64,000 nt of DNA from CATQHB01 sp965262595 (GCA_965262595.1 OZ253548.1:2790001-2854000); one strand, 5' to 3'. Positions 41,819 through 51,430 are shown, counted from the first letter of the stretch. Numbers and translations: made by a program. Notes: generated by a model not told the origin, from the letters alone.

Positions 41819-41846
41819 GACCGATGAGGTTGCAACCTCATCGGTC
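41819..41846 (+). terminator. Strong palindrome with plus-strand T-run
   Basis: A perfect 14-bp palindrome (gaccgatgaggttg with caacctcatcggtc) is followed by ttttattta on the plus strand, an ideal intrinsic terminator. No plus-strand gene lies upstream within 1.7 kb. It sits 10 bp from the 5' end of the minus-strand tRNA-like gene. Confidence 0.75.
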
Positions 41847-42015
41847 TTTTATTTAATAGCCTATCGTCTGGTCAAGCGAATGGATAACTCTTATACAACG
41901 CCCATTTTACAAGCCCGAAGTCTGATTGTCAATGCAAAATATGCGAAAATGAAGTGCAGATTTGTAAATCCACACATCGATAGTGCAGAATAACGTGTTA
42001 TAGCTTGTCGAGCTG
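41847..42015. other. AT-rich gap between terminator and methyltransferase gene
   Basis: No gene or repeat is seen. The base composition is markedly lower in GC than the window average. It may carry the tRNA-like gene promoter on the minus strand. Confidence 0.4.
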
Positions 42016-42972
42016 TTACTCAAGTGCTTTTTTAATAGATGCTAGCACTGCTGCCGCTACAGGCACAGGCACAGCGTTCCCGGTTTGTCGCTTGGTCTGG
42101 CTGTACGTCCCGGTTGGTACGTATGTATCAGGGAATCCCTGCAATCGGAGCATTTCCCGTTCCGTTAGGCGTCTTTTACCGTTAACCAAGAGGTAATTGT
42201 GGGATGCCTCTGCTCTAAGTGCGCAACAGTACGAGTTACTGGAGACCTCCCCGCCTTTGTTCTCGTGCCATATTGCTGGCTTGATTTCGGTTTGGTGTTT
42301 TTCCTTTCGGTTGTTTTGAATTGTCTGGCTTGCATAGTAGCGGTTGGGTATCCGACCGCTTTGGAGTATTTTGCCTATGCGAGCGTGTTGATTTTGCGGG
42401 TCGGGCCATTCCAGAGGTCTCGCTCCCTTTTTCAATGCTACGATGAAGGTACGCTCTCTCTTCTGAGGGATTCCGAAGTCAAGAGCGTTCAGGATATTGG
42501 GCGTGACCTTATAGCCCAATGCCTGAAATACCTCGATTACGCGTTCCATTGTCTTACCGTGGTTGTGTGTGGAGAACCTCTTAACGTTTTCCATAACAAT
42601 CGCGGCTGGATTTAAGCGACCGGCTATTTCAGCTACTTCGAATACTAGTTTTCCCCTGTCATCCTCCAAGCCATTACCTTTACCAATAATACTGAAAGGT
42701 TGGCAGGGGAATCCAGCCATCAGAATGTCGTGCGGGGGTATGTTGCTCTTACATTCTACAATGTTGCCTTCTGGTGCTAGTCCGAGGTTGGTCTTGTAAC
42801 AGTGTGCCGCTGCTGAGTCGATTTCCGAGGCGAATGTTACAGCTATGCCGTTTTGAGTTGCGCCTATGTGAAACCCCCCGATACCGCTGAATAGGTCAAC
42901 TGCTGTTAGCACGGAAGAAGGGTATGTTCCTAAGGAAGCATTCTCTTTCTTGGTTTCTGACGTTGGTTTCAT
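42016..42972 (-). CDS. DNA (cytosine-5)-methyltransferase
   Basis: A 318-residue C5 methyltransferase. Motif I is D-L-F-S-G-I-G-G-F near 26-34, motif IV is G-F-P-C-Q-P-F-S with catalytic Cys 90, motif VI is M-E-N-V-K near 137, motif VIII Q-K-R-E-R-T-F near 170, and the C-terminal motifs T-E-R-E-M-L-R-L-Q-G-F-P and Q-T-G-N-A-V-P-V close it. The target-recognition region is short, as in Dcm-like or type II enzymes. No cognate restriction nuclease is visible, but vsr is nearby. GC is low relative to the flanks. Confidence 0.95.
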   Translation of the reverse strand: MKPTSETKKENASLGTYPSSVLTAVDLFSGIGGFHIGATQNGIAVTFASEIDSAAAHCYKTNLGLAPEGNIVECKSNIPPHDILMAGFPCQPFSIIGKGNGLEDDRGKLVFEVAEIAGRLNPAAIVMENVKRFSTHNHGKTMERVIEVFQALGYKVTPNILNALDFGIPQKRERTFIVALKKGARPLEWPDPQNQHARIGKILQSGRIPNRYYASQTIQNNRKEKHQTEIKPAIWHENKGGEVSSNSYCCALRAEASHNYLLVNGKRRLTEREMLRLQGFPDTYVPTGTYSQTKRQTGNAVPVPVAAAVLASIKKALE

Positions 42973-43136
42973 TTGGATGCACGTTCACTAGCTATTTCGA
43001 TTCGTTACCCTAGCTTACGATTTACACAACCGACTGTCAATCAAGCGAGTAAATCAAGACTCTATTGCCCTGACTTGAATCCATTTTGCGCCCGAAAAGC
43101 CGTGGTCTAGTACCCTACTCATACCGTCCCACTCTG

Positions 43137-43197
43137 TTCGCCCTGAGCCGGTTGAAGGGCTGCCCGGTATGGTTCGACCGGCTCACCATGAACGGGT
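43137..43197. repeat. Small palindromic dispersed repeat
   Basis: ttcgccctgagccggttgaa faces ggttcgaccggctcaccatg across a short spacer. It lies between the methyltransferase and the decayed MetE-like gene. Confidence 0.75.
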
Positions 43198-43246
43198 TTT
43201 GTGCTTGGCATAGGCTTTACAACCTTCCGGTGGCCTCACCCATCCC

Positions 43247-43945
43247 CTACCAAAGCTCTTGCGAGGCCAGCCGGGCGCCTTCTACCATCGACGCCAGCTT
43301 GGCCCACACTATGTTGGTTTCCACCTTGCGGCCCCAGGCTGACGTGCCGAAACCGCAGTCGTTGCTCGCCATTACGTTTTCCCGGCCTGCCGCGTTGGCG
43401 TAGTTGAGGATGCGCTGGGCGATTAGCTCCGGGTGCTTGATGAAATTGGTGGTGGTGTCCAGCACGCCCGGAATCAACAGCTTGCCGTCGGGCAGGTCTA
43501 TATCTTCCCACACCTTCCACTCGTGGGCGTGCCGGGGGTTGGCCCCCTCGAAGGAAAGGCCCAGCGGACGGGCTTGCAGCACCAGGTCAACAATTTCCTT
43601 GAGCGGTATGTCGTGGTGATGGGGGCCTTCGGTATTCCCCAAGCAGAGGTGCAGCCGCAGCCGCTCCGGGTCAATATCCTTCAGGGCGTAGTTGATAACC
43701 TCTACGTGCAACTCTACCACCTTCTTGAATTCCGCTTCCGAAAGGTGGGAGAACTGGGATACGCGGGTCATTGCCAGGTCGGGGCAGTCAATCTGGAGCA
43801 GCAGCCCGGAGGCGGTGATGGCGTTGTATTAGTTCTTCATTACCTCGGCCAGGGCGTAGAGATAGGCCTCCTCCGTAGGGTAATACTCATTGGGCAGGAA
43901 GTTGGCTATTACCCCCGGCGAGGCCGCCGTCATAAACACCCCTTC
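43247..43945 (-). pseudogene. MetE/methionine synthase II-like C-terminal fragment (fused to a permease, with internal TAA)
   Basis: From the junction near 43945 the frame reads M-T-A-A-S-P-G-V-I-A-N-F-L-P-N-E-Y-Y, a core pattern of cobalamin-independent methionine synthase-like proteins. A TAA at 43829-43831 breaks it, and it continues Y-N-A-I-T-A-S-G-L-L-L-Q-I-D-C-P-D-L-A-M to residue L-W at 43247. The Zn/homocysteine site region H-x-C-x-G-N is seen as H-L-C-L-G-N, and the second Cys as N-D-C-G-F-G. The N-terminal 130-150 residues of the family are missing. With deletion and nonsense codon together, this is dead or recently dying. The part after the TAA could restart at an ATG at 43771. Confidence 0.85.
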
Positions 43946-44731
43946 AATTAAAAGGCGTCCCAGGCCCGGCCAGGCGAATACCGTCTCGGTGACCACCGAG
44001 CCGCTGAGCACCCCAACGGTAATAATCGCTCCGTAGGTCAGCACCGGCACCGTAGCATTCCGGAAGGCATGCTTCCAGAGAATAACCCGCTCTTTGACTC
44101 CCTTGATTCGCGCCAGCCTGACGTAGTCGCTATCCAGCACTTCCAACATACTGGAACGGGTTAGGCGCATGATCCCCGCCGCCACAAACCATCCGATGGT
44201 CAGGCTGGGCAGAATCAGGTGGAGCAGTGAGCCGCGACCCCCTGCCGGCAACCAGCCCAGGAACACGGCGAACACCATAATTAACAGAATGCCGGTCCAG
44301 AAAATAGGCATGGATTGCCCCAGGACTGCCAGCAGCCTTCCAAGCAAGTCCAGGGGAGCGCCGCGAAAGTAGGCCGAGTAAATACCGATGGGTATGGCTA
44401 TGACCGTAGCCAGCACGACCGAAGTAATCCCCAATTCCAGCGTCGCCGGCAACCGTTGCAGGATGAGTTCGCTGACCGGGAGGCGGGCCAGGTTGGAAGT
44501 GCCCAAGTCGCCGCGAAACAGGCCGGTCAGGTAAATCCAATACTGAACAACCAGGGGCTTGTCCAGGCCTAAATGCGCCCTCAGGGCGTTGGCCTGCTCC
44601 CGGGTCCATTCGTCCGGAATAAGCAGTTGAGCCGGGTCGCCGGTGAGGCGCGCCAGCAGAAAGATGACTATGGTTACAATAAACAGGCTGCCCAAAGCCT
44701 GTAAGGTCCGGTCAAGAACAAACCGGCCCAT
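43946..44731 (-). pseudogene. ABC transporter permease (DppB type), 3' end lost by fusion to the MetE-like fragment
   Basis: The first about 262 residues are a normal DppB/NikB-type permease: F-V-L-D-R-T-L-Q-A-L, G-D-L-G-T-S-N, the EAA loop Y-V-R-L-A-R-I-K-G-V-K and E-T-V-F-A-W-P-G-L-G-R. Then, instead of the final transmembrane helix (about 50 residues), the frame runs straight into MetE-like sequence. This is a clean in-frame deletion junction. A matching binding protein, second permease and ATPases are absent, so the transporter has been lost here. An AGGAG site lies 6 nt before the ATG. Confidence 0.85.
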
Positions 44732-44770
44732 CTTACGCTCCTATCCCCGGCCCATCTCACGCTCCTATCC
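44723..44770 (-). repeat. 24-bp tandem duplication covering the permease start
   Basis: Two adjacent copies (one mismatch) of a 24-bp unit each contain an AGGAG site and an ATG. The upstream copy opens a four-codon frame M-G-R-G that ends in TAG before the real start. Confidence 0.85.
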
Positions 44771-45085
44771 AGGGATCTAACGCTGAAAATAACGCTGCGT
44801 AGTTACTTACGCAGCGAAACGCGATGGATCCGGCACACTTAAGGGGAAATCAGGCTCAATATAGACCAAAACCCCCGAGTATGTCAAAAAGGGCTTTGGC
44901 CGCTCAAATGCAAATGCAAAAGCAATTGTCCGGTACCGGGCGCCGGTCCATCGCGCCAGTAAAGAAAGCCCGCAGGAAGGGCGATTGTACGTTGCCTTCA
45001 AGCCGGCTATTTGCGCTGGAAAGTAAGGGATAGTAGGGGTTGGAGAACCTGCCTGAAGCGAAAAACTCGCTGTTGGCGGCTCCGC
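44771..45085. other. Intergenic region with one hairpin
   Basis: A 9-bp inverted repeat (cgctgcgta with tacgcagcg) lies at about 44793-44816. The rest is featureless. No gene is supported on either strand. Confidence 0.45.
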
Positions 45086-46303
45086 CTAACCGGAGGTAAA
45101 CCTTGCCGCTTCCTCCGAGCCGCCGGTGGTGTCCCCTTCGCTGTAAGAGTGCGCTCCGGCTCCGGCAAGGGCGCCTCCCGCTACAATCAGGTACTCCTCC
45201 CGGATTGGCCGCCCGTCCCACCAGCATTCCAGAATCTCACGGACTCCCGCGGCGTAGCGGGCCTGGGCCGAAAGAGAGGTGCCGGAGGTATGGGGAGTCA
45301 TGGCGTGGTTGGGCATGGTTCTCCAGGGATGGTCATTGGGAGCCGGTTGAGGAAACCAGACGTCGCCCGCATACCCGGCGAGTTGGCCGCGCTCCAGCCC
45401 TCGGACGATGGCGTCCCGGTCACAGATTTTGCCGCGGGCAGTGTTGACGATGTAGGACCCGCGCTTCATCCTGCCGATTAGAGCATCGTCGAACATATTC
45501 TCGGTCTCGGGATGGAGCGGACAGTGGATGCTGACTACGTCACACACGCTGACCAGCGACTCAACGGTTTCGTGGAAGGTCAGGCCCAGCTCATGCTCGA
45601 CTTCGGGGCTCAGCCGGTGCCGGTCGGTGTAATGTAGCTTGACGTCGAAAGGCTTCATTCGCTTCAGGACCGCCAGTCCGATTCTGCCGGCGGCCACTAC
45701 ACCCACATCCATTCCCTCAATGTCGTAAGACCTGGAAACGGCGTCGGCGATATTCCAACCGCCCCGTACCACCCAACCGTACTGGGGAATGTAGTCCCGG
45801 ACCAGCGCCAACATCTGCATGACCGCGTGCTCGGCGACGCTGATGCTGTTGCACCAGGTAACTTCACAGACGGTGACACCCCGTTCAATGGCCGCCTGTA
45901 GGTCAACGTGGTCCGACCCAATGCCCGCGGTTATGGCCAGCTTGAGGTTGGGAGCCTTTTCCATACGCTCGGCGGTGAGGTACCCCGGCCAGAAAGGTTG
46001 AGAGATGACTATATCGGCATCGACCAGCTCCCTTTCAAAAACGGAGTCGGGCCCGTCCTTGTCCGACGTCACGACGAACCGATGCCCCCGTTGGTTCAGG
46101 AAGCCCTCCAGCCCAAGTCCGCCGGAAACGGACCCCAGAAGGTGGCCCGGGGTGAAGTCTATGGAGGTCGGCGTGGGCAAAGTCTGCCCGTCCGGGTACT
46201 GGCCCAGCCCGGGAATGGTATCGCGGGCATAGTTCGGCGGAAACCCGGCCACCGGATCGGGATATAGGACACAAAGCACTTTCTGAGCAGCAGAGGAGTT
46301 CAT
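45086..46303 (-). CDS. fdh: NAD-dependent formate dehydrogenase
   Basis: A 405-residue member of the D-2-hydroxyacid dehydrogenase fold. Hallmarks match the well-studied Pseudomonas-type enzyme closely: the N-terminal K-V-L-C-V-L-Y-P-D-P-V, the substrate loop I-S-Q-P-F-W-P-G-Y near 98, T-A-G-I-G-S-D-H-V-D-L near 125, the NAD motif A-A-G-R-I-G-L-A-V-L near 205, the catalytic Arg in N-T-A-R-G-K and the catalytic His in T-P-H-T-S-G-T. It oxidises formate to CO2 with NAD and needs no metal. The end E-G-D-T-T-G-G-S-E-E-A-A is also typical. Confidence 0.95.
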   Translation of the reverse strand: MNSSAAQKVLCVLYPDPVAGFPPNYARDTIPGLGQYPDGQTLPTPTSIDFTPGHLLGSVSGGLGLEGFLNQRGHRFVVTSDKDGPDSVFERELVDADIVISQPFWPGYLTAERMEKAPNLKLAITAGIGSDHVDLQAAIERGVTVCEVTWCNSISVAEHAVMQMLALVRDYIPQYGWVVRGGWNIADAVSRSYDIEGMDVGVVAAGRIGLAVLKRMKPFDVKLHYTDRHRLSPEVEHELGLTFHETVESLVSVCDVVSIHCPLHPETENMFDDALIGRMKRGSYIVNTARGKICDRDAIVRGLERGQLAGYAGDVWFPQPAPNDHPWRTMPNHAMTPHTSGTSLSAQARYAAGVREILECWWDGRPIREEYLIVAGGALAGAGAHSYSEGDTTGGSEEAARFTSG

Positions 46304-46411
46304 AGCACCATCCTAGAGCCAATTCGGCTTATTATATATCAAGTTGCCCGGCCCAGGAACGCGGCGCCGCGCCTTTCAGGGCCTATCGAAAGTCCTTGCT
46401 CAGGTGTAACT

Positions 46412-46613
46412 CCGCTCACCCTGAGCTTTTGGTACGACCGGCTCACCACGGGCGGATTTCCATTGTCAATCGAAGGGCCGGTACAACCCCCGCTCACCTT
46501 GAGCTTGTGGTTCGACCGGCTCACCACGAGCGGATTTCCATTGTCAATCGAAGGGCCGGTACACCCCGCCGTTTACCTTGGGCTAGTCAATGGGCAGGCT
46601 CACCATGAGCGGA
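46412..46613. repeat. Three copies of the small palindromic dispersed repeat in a row
   Basis: Units at about 46412-46455, 46490-46533 and 46567-46613 share arms tccgctcaccctgagctt and gaccggctcaccacgagcgg plus a common spacer atttccattgtcaatcgaag. This fills most of the 420-bp gap between the formate and aldehyde dehydrogenase genes; no gene is present. Confidence 0.85.
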
Positions 46614-46724
46614 TTTCCCTGCGCCGCCAATCCGAGGCGCAATATGCCATTCCCTCCCCCAATCAAAGAGAGCGGGAAGTCTCCTTTGAGACCTTCGGCC
46701 TAAGGTGGTGTCGGCCCGGCTCCC

Positions 46725-48236
46725 TTAATTCAGCCGCTGGCCGGGGCCGCTGGAAGCGTACCAATCAAAGCCTTGGGGTTCGATTCGGACGCAGACGTAT
46801 TTGGGAGCGGTATATTCGTGGATGAAGTCAAAGCTGCCCTCGCGCCCGTAGCCGCTATCCTTAAAACCGCCCCAGGGAATAGCCGGGTGCAGCCGGTGGT
46901 GGTCGTTAATCCAGATAACGCCGGCGATAACGTCCCGGGCGACTCGATGGGCGCGGGCCACATCCCGGGTCCAGATGGAACAGCCCAGACCGTAGGGAGT
47001 ATCGTTGGCAATGGCAATGGCTTCGTCCTCAGTATCAAAGGGAATGACGCAGACCACCGGGCCAAAAATTTCCTCCTGGGCTACCGTCATTTTGGGACGC
47101 ACGTCCGCCAGCACTGTCGGCTCAATAAAATATCCCGGTTGATACTCCGCTCCGTCCGGGCGCTTGCCGCCATACGCCACCCGGGCGCCTTCGTCCCGGG
47201 CAATCTGTATGTACTTCAAAATACGGTCATAGGCCGGTTTGGATACCACCGGCCCCATCTGAGTCTCAAAATCCGTGGGGTCTCCCAGCCGGATGGTGGA
47301 AACTTTTTCGACCAGTTGCGCCACGAAACGGTCGTAGATTGAACGATGCACCACGGCCCGCGAACCTTGAATACAGGTCTGCCCGGAGGCTACAAAGGAG
47401 GCAAAGGCGCAGCCGTTAACCGCGTCCTCCAGGTTGGCGTCATCAAAGACGATAACCGGAGCTTTGCCGCCTAATTCGGCTTGCAGCGGGGTCAGGTTAT
47501 TGCCGGCCGCCTGAGCCACCGCCCGGCCGGTCTCGGTGCCGCCGGTAAGGTCCAGCTTGCCCAACCGGGGGTCGGAGGCGAGGGCCTTGCCGGCGGTGGG
47601 GCCAAAGCCGTTGACGATGTTCAGAACACCGGGGGGCAACCCGGCTTCCTGGGCAATGTTGCCGATTTCGGTGGGAGTCAGCGGCGCCCACTCGGAGGGT
47701 TTCAGCACCACGACACACCCGGCGGCCAGAGCCGGAGCCAGTTTCTTGGACGCAATCATCAGCGGATGGTTCCAGGGGGTAAGCTGACCCACCACACCCA
47801 AAGGCACCCGCACGGTGTAGTTGAAGTGACCGCGGTCGGTGGGTATCGTGGATCCCTGAATCTTGTCGCAGAAGCCGGCAAAATAGCGGAAGTAGCTGGC
47901 TACCACCAGCATCTGGGAAGAGGTTTCGGATATGGGGCGTCCGTTGGATATGGACTCCATCCGGCCCAACTCCATCTTGCGCTCCTCCACAATATCCGCC
48001 ATGCGCCAGAGGATCTTGCCCCGGTCGGCGTCGGACATGGTTGCCCAGGGTCCGTTGCGGAAGGCCTGCTCCGCGGCGGAGACGGCCTCGGCCACGTCTT
48101 CCGCGCCCGCATTCGCCATCCGGGCGACGGTCTCGCCGGTGGCCGGGTTTTCTACGTCGAAATAATCGCCGCTCCCGGCCGGCTTCCACTCGCCGTTAAT
48201 GAGCAGGTCATATTGTGTTGTGCGAACTTGGGTCAT
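46725..48236 (-). CDS. Aldehyde dehydrogenase (NAD(P)-dependent, ALDH superfamily)
   Basis: A 503-residue enzyme oxidising an aldehyde to a carboxylate. The catalytic Cys 288 is in V-A-S-G-Q-T-C-I-Q-G-S-R, the general base Glu 255 in A-E-L-G-G-K-A, and the N-T-P-W-N-H-P-L oxyanion/cofactor region is near 153-158. The overall pattern fits the betaine-aldehyde/2-hydroxymuconic semialdehyde type, but the substrate is open. It is upstream of, and on the same strand as, the formate dehydrogenase gene, separated by a repeat cluster, so cotranscription is doubtful. Confidence 0.94.
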   Translation of the reverse strand: MTQVRTTQYDLLINGEWKPAGSGDYFDVENPATGETVARMANAGAEDVAEAVSAAEQAFRNGPWATMSDADRGKILWRMADIVEERKMELGRMESISNGRPISETSSQMLVVASYFRYFAGFCDKIQGSTIPTDRGHFNYTVRVPLGVVGQLTPWNHPLMIASKKLAPALAAGCVVVLKPSEWAPLTPTEIGNIAQEAGLPPGVLNIVNGFGPTAGKALASDPRLGKLDLTGGTETGRAVAQAAGNNLTPLQAELGGKAPVIVFDDANLEDAVNGCAFASFVASGQTCIQGSRAVVHRSIYDRFVAQLVEKVSTIRLGDPTDFETQMGPVVSKPAYDRILKYIQIARDEGARVAYGGKRPDGAEYQPGYFIEPTVLADVRPKMTVAQEEIFGPVVCVIPFDTEDEAIAIANDTPYGLGCSIWTRDVARAHRVARDVIAGVIWINDHHRLHPAIPWGGFKDSGYGREGSFDFIHEYTAPKYVCVRIEPQGFDWYASSGPGQRLN

Positions 48237-48354
48237 AAGTCTTTCTCCGTTTGGGGGGGTGACAAATAGAGATACGGTTGCCGAGTGTGGTTGCCGGGTG
48301 GGGCTGCCGGACCGATTGCCAGGTTAACCCGATTTCGGCCCTTGGCGTCGGCGG

Positions 48355-51282
48355 TTAATCTCCGGCGGCTACCGCTTCCATCATTGGCCTGGCAGCGGCC
48401 TTCAAGAAGGGACGGAGGTAACGTCCGGTGTGGGATTCGGGGACTTGGGCCAGTTGTTCCGGCGTTCCGGTGGCAATCAGTTCGCCCCCCTTGTCGCCGG
48501 CGCCCGGACCCAGGTCAATAATCCAGTCGGCGTTCTTAATCAGGTCCAGGTTATGCTCAATCAAAACGATGGTGTTGCGGTTATCCACCAGCCGGTGCAG
48601 CACCCGGAGCAGGGCGGCGCAGTCCTCAAAAGACAGGCCGGTGGTCGGCTCGTCCATCAGGTACAGAGTTTTTCCGGTGGCCCGCTTGGCCAACTCGGTA
48701 GCCAGCTTGACCCGCTGGGCCTCGCCGCCGGACAAAGTAGTGGCCGGTTGGCCCAGCCGGATGTAGCCCAGGCCCACGTCGCGCAGGGTTTCCAGCTTGG
48801 GACGGACCCGGGGAATGTTCCAGAAAAACTCCAGGGCCTGATCGACGGTCATTTCCAGGACGTCGGCGATGCTCCGGTCGCGCATGGTCACTTCCATGGC
48901 TTCCCGATTGTAGCGGCGGCCCTGGCAAATCTCGCAGGGCACGGTAACGTCGGGCAGAAACTGCATTTCAATCTGGTTGGAACCCTCTCCCTGGCAAGCC
49001 TCGCAGCGTCCTCCCTTGACGTTGAAGGAAAAACGGCCTGGCTTGTAGCCGCGCACCCGGGCCTCGGGCAGCGAGGCGAACAGCTCCCGGATCGGGGTAA
49101 AGGCCCCGGTGTAGGTGGCCGGATTGCTGCGGGGCGTGCGCCCGATGGGAGATTGGTCGATGTTGACCACCTTGTCTATATTCTCGACCCCCGTCACCGC
49201 ATCATGGTCGCCGGGATAGTCCCGCGCGCGGTTGAGGATTTGGGCCAGCTTTTTGTACAGGATGTCGTAGATCAAGGTGCTTTTGCCGGAGCCGGATACG
49301 CCGGTGACGCAGGTTAGTACGCCCAGCGGCAGCGATACCTCCACGTTCTTGAGGTTGTTCTCCCGCGCCCCGGTAACGGTTATGACGCTGCCGTTGCCCG
49401 GACGGCGGCATTCCGGCAGGGGAATCTGCTTGCGTCCGCTGAGGTACTGGCCGGTCACCGAAGCGGGGGTGTCCATTACCTGCTCAATGACGCCGGTAGC
49501 TACCACGTGCCCGCCGTGTTCACCGGCGCCGGGGCCCAGGTCAACGATATAGTCGGCGGCCCGCATCATCGCCTCGTCATGCTCCACCACGATTACTGTG
49601 TTGCCCATGTCCCGCAGCCGGGTCAGGGTATTGATCAGGCGGTGGTCGTCGTGGGGATGCAGCCCCACCGTCGGCTCGTCGCAAACGTAGAGCACACCGG
49701 TGAGACCGGAACCAATCTGGGTAGCCAGGCGCACCCGCTGGGCTTCACCGCCGGAGAGCGTCCGGGCGGTGCGGTTCATCGTAACGTAGTCCAGGCCGAT
49801 GCCGTCCAGAAAGTGGAGTCGGCCCGCAATTTCCTTGAGAATCTGATTGGCGATAGTTTTTTCCCGCTGAGTCAGGACTTCACTCGGATGATCGCCGGGG
49901 GCATCCGGGTCAATACGGCGCACCCAATCGACACCCTGGCCGATGTTCATCGCCGTCACTTCCATTATGCCCAGACCGCAAACTTTGACGCCCAGGGCTT
50001 CGGGCTTGAGACGGTGGCCGTTGCAAGCCTGGCAGGGGCGGGCGGTCATATAACGCTCTATTTCCTGGCGGGTGTGGTCGGAATCGGTCTCTTTGTAGCG
50101 GCGTGACAGGTTGGGAATTACTCCCTCATAATTGGTCTGCCAACTGTAAACCCGGCCGTTGTGCGTGCGATGGCGAACGGTGATCTTGCTACTCTTGTTG
50201 CCGTAGAGAATCAATTTCAGATGGTCTTCCGACAGGTCCCTGACCGGTGTTTGAGGGGAAAAGTCGTTTGATTTCGCCACCGACTCCATCATGCTCATAT
50301 ACCAGCCGGAGGAGGTGCCGGAGCGGGCCCAGACGGTCACCGCTCCATCCAGCAGAGACAGGGAGTCGTCGGGTATGACCAAATTCGGGTCAATTTCCAG
50401 CTTATAACCCAGGCCGGTGCATTCGGGGCAAGCGCCGTGCGGGCTGTTAAAGCTAAAGGTACGGGGTTCAATTTCGGGCAGGCTGATGCTGCAACGGACG
50501 CAGGCGAACTGCTCCGAAAAAACCAGTTCTTCCTCTTTGGCTCCTTCCTCCCGGGGCTGGCGTAGTACTTGAAGCACGCCGTCGCCCTCGCGGAGAGCGG
50601 TTTCCACCGATTCGGAAACCCGGCTGTGCTCGGTGTCCGGTCGAATAACTATCCGGTCAATCACCAGTTCGATATAGTGCCACTTCTGTTTGTTCAGGTG
50701 CAGAGTCTCGGTTTCATCCAGCATCAGGGTTTCGCCGTTAACCCGGATACGGACAAACCCGGCGCGGCGGGCCGTCTCCAGCACGTCCTTGTGTTCCCCT
50801 TTCTTGCGGCGCACCTTGGGGGCCAGAATGGTAACCCGGCTATCTTCGGGGAGGGACATGACGGCGTCAACGATTTGCTGCACCGTCTGCCGCTCCACCG
50901 GACGGCCGCACTTGGGGCAATGGGGTTGGCCCACCCGGGCAAAGAGCAGGCGCAGGTAGTCGTAAATCTCGGTGACGGTGCCCACGGTGGAACGGGGATT
51001 GTGGGACACGCCCTTCTGGTCAATGGAGATGGCGGGAGAAAGGCCCTCAATGTAGTCCACGTCGGGTTTGTCCATCCGGCCCAGGAACTGGCGGGCGTAG
51101 GAGGAGAGGGATTCGACGTAGCGCCGCTGCCCCTCGGCATAGATGGTGTCAAAGGCCAGAGAGCTTTTGCCGGAGCCGGATACGCCGGTGATGACCACCA
51201 GCTTATCCCGGGGGATGGTTACTTCTACATTCTTGAGGTTATGCTCGCGGGCACCCTTAACGTAGATAAAATCCTGGGGCAT
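48355..51282 (-). CDS. uvrA: Excinuclease ABC subunit A
   Basis: A 975-residue DNA-damage recognition ATPase, slightly longer than the usual about 940. Two ABC ATPase modules are visible: Walker A G-V-S-G-S-G-K-S-S-L near 32 and G-V-S-G-S-G-K-S-T-L near 660, two L-S-G-G-E-A-Q-R-V signatures, and V-E-H-D-E-A-M / I-E-H-N-L-D-L. Zinc fingers are C-P-K-C near 120, C-V-R-C...C-P-E-C near 275 and C-E-A-C...C-E-I-C near 760. It works with UvrB and UvrC in excision repair. With pcrA this gives two repair genes in the window. Confidence 0.97.
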   Translation of the reverse strand: MPQDFIYVKGAREHNLKNVEVTIPRDKLVVITGVSGSGKSSLAFDTIYAEGQRRYVESLSSYARQFLGRMDKPDVDYIEGLSPAISIDQKGVSHNPRSTVGTVTEIYDYLRLLFARVGQPHCPKCGRPVERQTVQQIVDAVMSLPEDSRVTILAPKVRRKKGEHKDVLETARRAGFVRIRVNGETLMLDETETLHLNKQKWHYIELVIDRIVIRPDTEHSRVSESVETALREGDGVLQVLRQPREEGAKEEELVFSEQFACVRCSISLPEIEPRTFSFNSPHGACPECTGLGYKLEIDPNLVIPDDSLSLLDGAVTVWARSGTSSGWYMSMMESVAKSNDFSPQTPVRDLSEDHLKLILYGNKSSKITVRHRTHNGRVYSWQTNYEGVIPNLSRRYKETDSDHTRQEIERYMTARPCQACNGHRLKPEALGVKVCGLGIMEVTAMNIGQGVDWVRRIDPDAPGDHPSEVLTQREKTIANQILKEIAGRLHFLDGIGLDYVTMNRTARTLSGGEAQRVRLATQIGSGLTGVLYVCDEPTVGLHPHDDHRLINTLTRLRDMGNTVIVVEHDEAMMRAADYIVDLGPGAGEHGGHVVATGVIEQVMDTPASVTGQYLSGRKQIPLPECRRPGNGSVITVTGARENNLKNVEVSLPLGVLTCVTGVSGSGKSTLIYDILYKKLAQILNRARDYPGDHDAVTGVENIDKVVNIDQSPIGRTPRSNPATYTGAFTPIRELFASLPEARVRGYKPGRFSFNVKGGRCEACQGEGSNQIEMQFLPDVTVPCEICQGRRYNREAMEVTMRDRSIADVLEMTVDQALEFFWNIPRVRPKLETLRDVGLGYIRLGQPATTLSGGEAQRVKLATELAKRATGKTLYLMDEPTTGLSFEDCAALLRVLHRLVDNRNTIVLIEHNLDLIKNADWIIDLGPGAGDKGGELIATGTPEQLAQVPESHTGRYLRPFLKAAARPMMEAVAAGD

Positions 51283-51430
51283 AAGGCAACATCCTCGATG
51301 GACTGGCTGCCAATGATTTTAACATTTTGTGGGCGTTTATGTTGGGCTGCGGTGACAGAATTGCAGGCAAGACTAGGCCGGTTCCGGCTGCTGTTGGGAA
51401 TCAGGCAGCTAAACATTCCGGGCCGCTTGG

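Noticed and set aside
43829..43831. Recoded stop in the MetE-like fragment
   Set aside because: The codon is TAA, not TGA, and the gene is already truncated at its 5' end, so decay explains it.
48430..49317. Long open frame antisense to uvrA
   Set aside because: It mirrors conserved uvrA motifs and shows no protein-like features of its own.
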